A DNA stretch of 64,000 bases from Proteles cristata cristata. Its lineage: Eukaryota > Chordata > Mammalia > Carnivora > Hyaenidae. The translations under genes were made by a program, and so were the position numbers. The stretch's first letter is position 1. Every line of letters begins with the position of its first letter. Below the pieces are notes generated by a model. The model was not told the origin of the DNA, made no database searches, and was given only the letters and a program-made list of their open reading frames with translations. Of the stretch, positions 55,953 through 64,000 are shown piece by piece. Where the stretch lies: positions 434,001-498,000 of the forward strand of contig JAESUZ010003165.1 in NCBI GenBank assembly GCA_017311185.1, in the 5' to 3' direction.

Positions 55953-56161
55953 AAAAAAATTTTTTTAATGTTTATTTATTTTTGAGAGAGAGCGAGAGAG
56001 CGTGAGCAGGGGAGGAGCGGGGGGGGTGGGGGGAGAAACAGAATCTGACAGGCTCTGAGCTATCAGCACAGAGCCCGACGCAGGGCTCAAACTTACAAAC
56101 TGCAAGATCATGACCTGAGGTGAAGTTGGGCGCTTAACTGACTGAGCCACCCAGGCACCCC
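55953..56161 (-). mobile_element. CAN-SINE with G-rich tract
   Basis: Reverse-oriented SINE. A 17-bp duplication with one mismatch (ggaagtgaaatt core) is at 55936-55952 and 56162-56178. The complement of its CT tract has become 'gcggggggggtgggggga' at about 56018-56034. Confidence 0.95.
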
Positions 56162-56254
56162 ACGATGGAAGTGAAATTTAAGCTGGAACTCTGAGAGAGA
56201 GAAGGGCCCAAGAGCACGCAGAGTGATATTGATTGGATCTTTAGAGATACTTTA

Positions 56255-56690
56255 AAGAAAAGGTCAGCAAACGCTTTCTATAAACAGTTCATTGTAAATA
56301 TTTTCAGCTTTGCGGTGCATACCAGTCTCTGTCACACTCTTCTGTGGTAGCACAGTAGCCATAGATAATACATAATCCAGTGACCATGACTGTGAGTTGA
56401 TAGAACTTTATCCTTGAACACTGAAATCTACATCTCACATCATGGTCATGTGTTACACAACAGTCATGTGATTTTTTAACCATTTAAAAATGTAAACTAT
56501 TCTTAGCTCATAGACCACATGAAATCGGGCCCAGGTTCATGGAGGAGGGCACTTGTGGGGATGAGCACTGGGTGTTATATGGAAACCAATTTGACAATAA
56601 ACTATTTGTGGAAAGAAAAAAAAAAAAAAAGAAATCAGGCCCAGGTTGGATTTGGCCCATGGCCTGTAGTTTGCCAACACCTACTCTAAA
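56255..56690 (+). mobile_element. hAT-Charlie non-autonomous element, split by L1
   Basis: Same family as 7158-7476 but opposite orientation: 'aaggtcagcaaacgctttct', 'gtaaatattttcagctttgc', 'gtagccatagataatacata', then 'ggatttggcccatggcctgt' and 'agtttgccaacacctac'. Interrupted by the 93-bp L1 tail at 56538-56630. Confidence 0.8.
56538..56630 (+). mobile_element. 93-bp L1 3' end
   Basis: 'catggaggagggcacttgtg', 'gggtgttatatggaaacc' and 'aatttgacaataaactattt' plus an A run. A 17-bp duplication with one mismatch (gaaatcgggcccaggtt/gaaatcaggcccaggtt) is at 56521-56537 and 56631-56647. Confidence 0.95.
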
Positions 56691-56694
56691 AGAC

Positions 56695-57310
56695 TGCTGG
56701 TGGCAATATAGAAACTGAACTAAATCAACCTGAGAGCAGGATGGGTACTAAAAGTGGATAATGAATGCTCAACACTGGAAGGTCAAGACGGGTGTGCGTA
56801 TTAACAGCGGATAAATATCAAGATAAAATACATATTAATAAATAATGCAAGCAAAAATATCAACAAGGCAATGTTCTATGAACTAACTCATGTGTGTGGA
56901 AATACATCCCAAGCTGGCAATTTAAATTTACGATTTCCCAAGTTTTAGGAAGTAAGAAAAGAAAACACAATTATCGAACAAGAATGCATCGCACCACAGT
57001 TGCATCAGGGCTAACACAAGCCCAGCGAGTAGCCACCATTCAATCTTCCGGAAACAGCCCTGAGGTTTACATGGAAGACAGGGAGGGAAAGGAGTCAGAC
57101 TTCCTACTAATGGAAATGTTAGTAGAGAAAGAAGGGGCCAGAAATGGTGGAAAGAAAAAGATACTTTTCAAGTTTGAGGATCAGCCCAAGAGATTCTGCT
57201 CTCAATAGAGTTTTGTCAAATGCCATCATCTATGTAGGCCTCTATGATTCCTTTTTCTTTTTCTTTTTTCCAAAAGATTCTAGGACTGAAACAGGAGGCA
57301 TGGTTTCAAA
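56695..57310. other. No gene call
   Basis: A 104-codon basic frame (56894-57208, +) has no domain I recognise and no supporting signals. Otherwise unassigned. Confidence 0.4.
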
Positions 57311-57314
57311 GAGG

Positions 57315-57460
57315 TTTCTGATTTCTTGGCTTTGGAAAAATCTGGATTCAAGTCCCAAGTCTGCCTAATTTGCTCTATCACCCTGGCCAGAAACATTCTG
57401 TGAGCTAGCATGTTGGTAATTATTATAAATAAATATCATGACTCACTAGTATGCTAATTT
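57315..57460 (+). repeat. Possible MIR fragment
   Basis: 'ggattcaagtcccaagtctg' and 'ctatcaccctggccag' resemble the MIR 5' half. Confidence 0.45.
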
Positions 57461-57464
57461 ATAT

Positions 57465-57780
57465 TTTGCAAGTAATTATAATAGCTCTGAGTTCATGAGC
57501 CAATGGTAATTTCCAATAAATATACCAATAATAATATTTGGAATTAACAGATGAATTAGGATAACATTTTGAGATAAACCCGAGGGTGAAAAGCTGATGT
57601 AGATATATATATTTGGGTATAATTATGGAACTCACTCCATAGATTAGCCTAGATTTTAAGCAAGCAAACAAAGATGTTTATCAACAGTGATTAATTCATA
57701 TTAGAAAGATTCTTATATACCACACTTCTAAAAACAGCAAGATATTTCTGGCTACATTGCTTCTTGAGACTGGGGAGACC
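57465..57780. other. No recognised feature
   Basis: AT-rich; no gene signal. Confidence 0.4.
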
Positions 57781-57800
57781 AATTGCTAAGATTTTGGGAC

Positions 57801-58016
57801 TGAGGCACCTGAGTGGCTCAGTCGGTTGAGCGTCTGAGTTCGGCTCAGGTCATGATCTCATGGTTCGTGGGTTCAAGCCCCACGTTGGGCTCTGTGCTGA
57901 CAGTTCAGAGCCTGGAGCCAGCTTCATATTCTGTGTCTCTCTCTCTGCCCCTCCCCTGCTCATGCTCTGTCTCTCTCTGCCTCTCAAAAATAAATAAACA
58001 TTTAAAAAAATTGTTT
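57801..58016 (+). mobile_element. CAN-SINE
   Basis: Cat-type SINE with tail 'tcaaaaataaataaacattt'. The perfect 14-bp duplication taagattttgggac is at 57787-57800 and 58017-58030. Confidence 0.96.
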
Positions 58017-58034
58017 TAAGATTTTGGGACCTTC

Positions 58035-58945
58035 TGTTAACTTCTAATACGTTGGGATTGGAAAGTGTCAATGTCAGTAATAGGTTGTCTAGCATTTTTT
58101 AAAGACTTCTGAGAATGGAATCCCAATTACTCTATACACTTTCCCCAGGGCCCACTGCTCTGAGTTAAACATCTAGTGATCACTAAACAGAGGTGTGTAA
58201 GCTTGTGTGTAGGGAACTTTATGATTGATTACACTGTTGAAAAATCAGAGTTCAGAAACTGGTCATTTGTCTCTCATTTACTTTCCTGAGATTTGATTTC
58301 ACTTTATATTCCTGATTCTCATTCATATACAGCAAGGAGTGATGTCTCAGGTCTTTCTTTTCTCTTATTCTGTTGTCCTATAACTTCCAGAAAGGGAGCT
58401 TTCAACAAAGTATAAAGTCCTTAGTGACAATTATTAAATCGTCTTCCTTTAAGAAGCGAGTTCCTTGTAGCTGAGTTAGAGAGAAGTAGGATCAGCATCT
58501 GGTATGGAATATCTTGTACCAGGCGACAGATTGGATGATTTCTTCCAACGAAGAGAGTCTAATTTCATCATGCCCCCTCTGAGACTCTGCATTCAACATT
58601 TGCCATGGACCATGGTTATATGCAATTTTACAGGTATTTAATTTGGTCCTCATGACAGTCTTTTGAGGACTGTGTCAGGATTTGAAACCCGGTAGCTGTC
58701 ATGTTCCTTTCTGAGATCGGAGGGTCAAAACAAAAAGAATACACAGGCACAGTGGTTTGGCTTCATATGTACCTTTGTTTTCAGAATCTTCCAATATTCT
58801 GCTGGCCTATTCAGAAGGATGAAACATTCTGATGGCCTGTTCCGAAAGGAATGATGCCAAATTCCTTTCCTGGCTTCCAAATGAAAGCAGGTTTCTAAAT
58901 AATTCAGAGCCCACAATTTTACAAGTTTACTCTGGTGTCTCTGTA
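58035..58945. other. No confident feature; may be LINE 3' part
   Basis: Unassigned. Since a minus-strand reverse-transcriptase remnant ends just to the right, the part from about 58700 may be its continuation. A 63-codon minus-strand frame lies at 58725-58916. Confidence 0.35.
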
Positions 58946-58949
58946 AATG

Positions 58950-59440
58950 GGTTGCACTTCTCCTAGTACCAGAGTCTCTCGGCTACTTTCTTCCCCACTT
59001 ATATCATCTTTCAAAAGCTCATCGGTGTTGATTTTTAATTTCACCACCCAAAAGAGCTCAGTCCTGCTCCCTCTGCAATTTCATGGTGTACTTACTCTTT
59101 CAGATTATCTATAAACATGTTTAATAAAGAGGTCCAGCAGAAATCCCTGGAGGGGCCTCACTGTTTACACTTCTCCACCAATAGTAGGCTCACACATCCT
59201 ACTTTTTGTGTCCTCTACTCATACCTGTGTATGATAAAATAGTCCCTCTCAAACCATGGTAACACAATTTGGAATAACTTTATTGTAAAACTTTGTAACT
59301 GACTCCTTGAAAGTCTAAGCGAATCACATTTGTTGTTTTTGGCTTTTTCCTGGTGATGGTGTACCTCCTCAACCAATTCAGACATGTTCTAGAAAACACA
59401 GTGCTCCTCTCCATTCATTATACTAAGTGGTCAATGATAC
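58950..59440 (-). pseudogene. CR1/L3-type LINE reverse-transcriptase remnant
   Basis: On the minus strand, RT motifs appear in order with near-correct spacing. A block near 59345-59420 resembles the SCLTNLLEFFEEVT-type region (reads CFLEHV). An LDF motif (VIRLDFQGV) is at 59301-59327, in place of YLDFSKAF. A GVPQG-region match (APPGISAGPL, with SEA before it) lies at 59127-59159, about 60 residues later. A DD pair (LKDDIS) at about 58999-59016 sits where F/YADD is expected. Several stops and shifts break it. CR1/L3 is my best family match; RTE- or L2-like origin is not excluded. Confidence 0.6.
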
Positions 59441-59444
59441 CATA

Positions 59445-61020
59445 ACTTCTGGAGTTTACCAATATGAGTGAGATTCACCAGTAGACTGCAAGGCCTCTAC
59501 ATTAGAAGGGAAACAAGAGTGGAATTCACGAACAGTGAAGAATACGTGCAATAATAACTTATCTGACACTTTGGTCACTTATCCCCTTGAGCTTCCTCAG
59601 ACCCTTATAACAGATGCCATAAAGTTTCAGCCATTTACTCATATCCGGCATGCCAAGCAGGTAGAACATCCTGTTCCCTTACCATCATTTGATCTCATAC
59701 TACATCTCTTGCCTCTTTGCTTCAAAAGACATGATGACAGTGGAAATGTCTATGTTTCGACAGAGACCAAAGCAAAGAATTCAGTGAGGCTCCAGATCTC
59801 CTTTCTTCCCCATGAGCACATCTTTTGCATCCTGACCATCAAGCAGTCCCATTGATTCCCCAGTTGACCTTCTGCCTTTCATGTATAAAAAAGCTTTTTA
59901 TTTCTGGATTAGAGTCTTTTTTGTGCTGTTTCTTGAATTCCTTTACAACCTGACTTATTTACACCTGACCTGTCACGCTTTGAGGCCTTCCTTGTTCTCA
60001 ACTTGCACAATCTTCTGCCTACTTTCCTCCGACCCCCAGTTTTGCTTCTTTTACACTTTATGAGATGGATGCAACTGTTTTTATATGAACTCCTAATCTC
60101 TGGTATGTGACATATTTTCCTGCCCTTCCATTAATGTGTTTAAAGCATTTCCAGGTTTCCTACAAGTTACAGACTTTTTAAAATATTACTTTCAATGTTA
60201 ACTTCATGCACACATTGATTTGATCATAGTTCCATTCTCTAGAACTGAATAACAATGTGACAGGATTTTTTTTGTCTTTTACTCCCCTTCAGAAGGTTGA
60301 ATGTAATTGAGTTGTGAGCATTACTGCAACAGTCACAGATAATTTCCTGCACTAATCCCTGTCTAATCTTAGGCTCAAGGCCAGTATAATTTTATTCCTT
60401 CCTTAATTCCAAAACTTCTTGCCTTATGAAACAGATATTCGTATGAGATCTTCCAATTTTAGGCTATGATTTCCCTCATAACTATTATTTTGTCTAATTC
60501 TCCACACTGGTATCAACAGAATTTCAATATCCTTACCCTATCTGGTTAGCCTTTAGTGGGGAATCCTAGCTAGGGTCCAGGGATGGGTGCTGGGAACTCT
60601 GAGAAGCTCCTGAAATCGTAGGCAAAACCACACGTCTATGAGATGTGAACTTTCTGAGAAAGAATTCCAGAGTTTCTCACAGGGATTAAGAAACCAAAAA
60701 AAGTTTAGGATCCACTGGTCCATAGTGTCCCTAAATATATTATTATTGGGCATGAATTTCTCATCCCCACAGAATTTATTTATCTAGCATTATTTTGTAC
60801 ACTTGTTTACTGTTTTTATTATACCTATTATGTTTCCATCATTTCTGCTCATAAAACATTATAACCCCATCAGTTCATCCATCCCTAATATTCCCATAGA
60901 TTTCCTAACCCTGCAGTACCAGTTTTCCCCAGTTCCTACCAGTTTTCTCCTTCTACCAAGCTAAGGAGGGGGAAAAAAAATGGAATTGGGATCCTTACTT
61001 GCTACCATTCTATCCATTCT
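59445..61020. other. No recognised feature
   Basis: About 1.6 kb. A 106-codon plus-strand frame (59535-59855) has no known domain. Text upstream of the reverse-transcriptase remnant on the minus strand could be more of the same LINE, but I cannot support it. Confidence 0.4.
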
Positions 61021-61024
61021 TCTA

Positions 61025-61234
61025 TTATTTTTTTAAAATAAAGTTTTATTCATTTTGAGAGAGAAAGAACATGAGAGGTGGAGGGGCAGAGAGAAGGGGA
61101 GACACAAAATCTGAAGCAGCTCCAGGCTCTGAGCTGCCAGCACAGAGCCCAACACAGGGCTCGAACTTACAAACCGCGAGACCATGACCTGAGCCAAAGT
61201 TGGACGTTCAACCGACCAAGCCACCAAGGTGCCC
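61025..61234 (-). mobile_element. CAN-SINE
   Basis: Reverse-oriented SINE: 'gctctgagctgccagcacag' and head complement 'accaagccaccaaggtgccc'. The flanks share an imperfect 'ccattctt'-like target. Confidence 0.92.
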
Positions 61235-61239
61235 TTACC

Positions 61240-62740
61240 CACTCTTTTCTATACTTCTAGAGTTTATATATCCAGTATGCACTTAAATACTTGAGGCTTT
61301 GCTTTCCTCCAAAACTGTCAATTCTCTGTTTATACGGGTGGATAGCTTTGCCATCCCATCTTCATCCAACACGCCACAGAGTCCCCTTCTCCTCCCACCC
61401 TCCTTCTGCACCCCATCACCACCTCCCTAGCAAGGTCTGTGTCAGATTTGGTCTCATGCTTCCTCTGCACTTATCAACTTTCTCCCAATTTTTAGGTTAA
61501 ACTCTAAACTGCTGCTTAACAGATTTGCTACACACAGAGCTCATTTTCTGGCCCCCACATTAACACAACACCTCAATGCACCATTATATTTGCTGAACAA
61601 ACCTCAGATTCTTTTGCAATCTACACAGTAACACCATTATAAGTTTTGTTCCCTACCCCCCTCTTCTTTGAACTGGACTGAACTTACTGACTTGACTCCT
61701 TGCAATGGAAACAAGAATGATATGATGGGGGAAAAAAAAATGATCCATGCCCTTTTTAAGGTGGGTTTTTTTTTTTTTGAGAATGCATTTGAAACAACTA
61801 CCAAAAATATATATTAAGCTTCACTATGTAAAATAAAATCCAGTGCTGATTCCAAAAGTATAGCAAAAAAAGTGAGAGTGTATTTTTAAGATAGATCATG
61901 CTCATAATTCTTAATCTTTTAAACCCTCTTCTACTTGAGGCAGCACACTCCTACGGCCACTGCTACATCAAAATCTCCATTGTTCTTCATCAACAGGATA
62001 TTATCAGATGAAACCATAGGGTGGCTTACAATGGAATTGCAAAGACTCTTACAAGGATGGTCTCAGGAGGAAAGATCTCCTCAGACTTCTGCATAGCAGC
62101 AAACTGAGCCTGCTGCTAACCAGGTAATGTTCCAGAGACCCCAATGTCTAGAGGCCCTTCGGAACTGAAAAGGCCATTCCAAAGCAGTTGAGATAATAAA
62201 GAGCAGGGGAGCTAAAACGTATGTTATGGAAATTCAATTGAGATTTGGCAGTTTTCATCTCAAGGGGTTTTTTTGTTGTTGTTCGTTTCTTTATGTTTTC
62301 TGTTTTTTGGGGTTTTTGGTTTTTTGTTTTTACTTTAAAAGCATTGTTTTAATTGGTGAACATGGTCATGGGCCAGCCTGTCCTGTGGATGGACTGATGA
62401 TCCTAACAGTGCTCCCAATATTCTGCTGAACTGGACCATTTTATGCCCCTGAGGGAGACGTCCACCAAGGGTTCCAGTGTGGGCTGTGAGGACGACTTCT
62501 CGCCTTGCTGCAGTCCTAGGATCAACGTCCGTTCTACACCCCACCACCCTAGTGAGCTCTCCCACCCACCTACCTCCCTACCACATGCACATCTGCCAGG
62601 CAAAGGAAAGGAAGACTCTTCTTTGACTTGGAGAGAAAATGTATGGGGACAGGGGCTCCTGCCACAGATGGTGCAGGGATTTTAACAAGAGAGATGTGGA
62701 TATCAGCCACAGGTTGGGGTTTGTGGGATGGATGCAAAAA
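61240..62740. other. No recognised feature
   Basis: About 1.5 kb with overlapping short frames (up to 80 codons) on both strands and no domain. A G/T-rich run lies at about 62263-62333. The stretch 61290-61650 may be a decayed L2. Confidence 0.45.
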
Positions 62741-62744
62741 TGCT

Positions 62745-63190
62745 GGTAACAGCTACCATCTACTGAACATACGCTATGTGTCTGACTCTCTGCCACACAC
62801 ACTTTCAGTTTACTTATTAACTTTGAGAGAGACGAGAGAAAGAGAGAGAACTTGAGCAGAGTAGGTGCGAAGAAAGAAGGAAAGAAAGAATCCCAATCAA
62901 AGCTGACAAGGCAGAGCCAGATGTGGGACTTGAACTCATGAATGGTGAGGTCATGACCTGAACCGAAATCAAGAGTCCAATGCTTAATCCACTGAGCCAC
63001 CCAGGCACCCCTATCCCACATACATTGTATGTACTGTCTTGCTGAATCATCACCACCACCCGTGAGGCAGGTAATAGTATCCCTACTTTACAAATGAAAC
63101 TGAGGTTCAGTGAAATGAAGCAGTTTACCCAAGGTCTGCCTCGCTCCAAAGCCCACGCTTTTAAATAATACAGCATGCTGCTTTGTATCT
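62745..63190 (-). repeat. MIR split by a SINE
   Basis: 'catctactgaacatacgcta' is on the left. After the SINE come 'tacaaatgaaactgaggttc', 'agtgaaatgaagcagtttac' and 'ccaaggtctgcc', all antisense MIR in order. Confidence 0.72.
62812..63011 (-). mobile_element. CAN-SINE, diverged
   Basis: Reverse-oriented SINE with a GAAA-rich CT-tract complement and head complement 'ctgagccacccaggcacccc'. Its duplication is weak (ccacacacactt/cccacatacatt). Confidence 0.9.
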
Positions 63191-63194
63191 GGTA

Positions 63195-64000
63195 GTTCAG
63201 CAGCAACAATTAAAAAAGAAAGGAGAGAAGGAAAGTCAACAGTAAAGGGATGCTGATGGAAAATCCTATCACTGCAGAAGTAGAAATTTAGATCTTGGGT
63301 AGAATGGGAATAAGCATTTTAGGTCTGCTTTCCATAATTTAGATCCTGTTTTAAAAAATGAAATTCATTTTCAGTATAACACTTGAAATGTTTACTTCTG
63401 CTCCTCGTCATTAAGAATCACATCATTATAAATGATGTTGCAAAAAAAAAGACTCTAAAGCTTAGAAGTAAATACTAAGGCCACCTTAATTATTTTGAAA
63501 AAAAAAAGAAAAATTATATTTAAGTAAAAATCATATTGTTTTCATACCAATAAGAATATTTACTTGACTGAAATCAAATTAAATATTTTACATTCATTTG
63601 GTGATATTATCAATTAAATGATCCCCCACAGACAAAGAAGAGGGAAAAATACACACTCATCAAACACACCCAAGTGCACACACACACACACACACCTGCT
63701 ACTTTATGAGTCGCCTGCTCCCCTTGTTAACTGAAACAGATGAAAAACTACATCAGACTCAGAGGGAGGAGCGTTTGCAAGGGTTTGATTTATTTCAAGA
63801 ACTAACTTTTCTCAAGCTGGGCATCCGGCAAAAAATTGGATATTCTAAAGTATAGTCCTTAACCTTTTCACCCTTTTCCCTAATATGCAGACCTAACCAG
63901 TTGTTAACAGGACTTGTCCTAGGGGCCTCATATGTTTCTGAAAGTATATCATCTCCCTGTGGATTTTCCTCCACAGTAAAATTTACCTGTAAATGTCCCT
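63195..64000. other. No gene; small (CA)n repeat
   Basis: AT-rich to the window's end, with a CA tract at 63674-63696. No gene signal. Confidence 0.5.

Noticed and set aside
1..64000. CRISPR array, operon, prophage or bacterial-type system
   Set aside because: Sequence composition, SINE/LINE content and lack of long frames are those of a mammalian genome; no regularly spaced short repeats are present.

Overview
The window is nuclear DNA from a carnivoran mammal, almost certainly a cat-family (feliform) species. The main evidence is about 36 tRNA-derived CAN-SINEs in both orientations. Most have the cat-type body: a GCCTGGGTGGCTCAGTCGG head with pol III A and B boxes, then the 'ctgacagctcagagcctgga' middle, a CT-rich stretch and an AAATAAATAAA tail. 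Seven 5'-truncated LINE-1 3' ends are also present, six with the carnivore-type 3' UTR end 'gggtgttatatggaaacc' and one older. Beneath these lies an older mammalian layer: L2, MIR, MER5A and other hAT-Charlie elements, L1M/HAL1, a MaLR LTR element and one CR1/L3-like fragment. I found no host protein-coding exon, no conserved gene ORF and no structural RNA gene. The window reads as intergenic or deep intronic DNA.

Layout. 1-8.7 kb: MIR, an old L1M ORF2 fragment, an L2 fragment, and a remarkable pile-up at 7.0-8.3 kb where hAT elements and three SINE bodies share target sites. 8.7-17.1 kb: a long L2 fragment (8.7-10.2 kb), a MIR split by a tiny L1, and more MIR/L2. 17.4-20.4 kb: a SINE stub, a CTTT microsatellite and a HAL1/L1M-type LINE. 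20.4-29 kb: mostly repeat-poor DNA with four SINEs and a CT/CA microsatellite. 29-36.6 kb: an L2 split by a young L1 tail, then a minus-strand L1M (33.9-36.6 kb) carrying a carnivore L1 and two SINEs. 37.3-41.25 kb: a nearly full-span, frame-broken hAT-Charlie DNA transposon whose transposase is still recognisable, interrupted by a SINE and an L1-containing composite. 41.9-45.6 kb: an unclassified repeat, a mini-L1, MER5A copies and a MER5A > old L1 > SINE nest. 46.7-49.5 kb: plus-strand old L1M ORF2 invaded by a 0.9 kb young L1 with a perfect 16-bp duplication. 49.7-50.8 kb: three SINEs, two of them back to back. 52.07-53.39 kb: a MaLR LTR element on the minus strand. 53.5-58 kb: MIR, SINEs, and an hAT element interrupted by a 93-bp L1 tail. 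58.95-59.44 kb: a minus-strand reverse-transcriptase remnant of CR1/L3 type. 59.4-64 kb: mostly unassigned DNA with two SINEs and a MIR.

Nothing here works together as a pathway or operon. What the window offers is a stratified insertion history that can be read from target-site duplications. I do not see a new functional system. The best leads are the shared-target transposon cluster at 7.1-8.3 kb, the Charlie transposase fossil, the CR1/L3-type reverse transcriptase remnant, and a young SINE subfamily, one copy of which appears to carry non-SINE 3' sequence. Family names come from sequence recognition without a database, so subfamily labels are tentative and edges without duplications are approximate to 10-30 bases.
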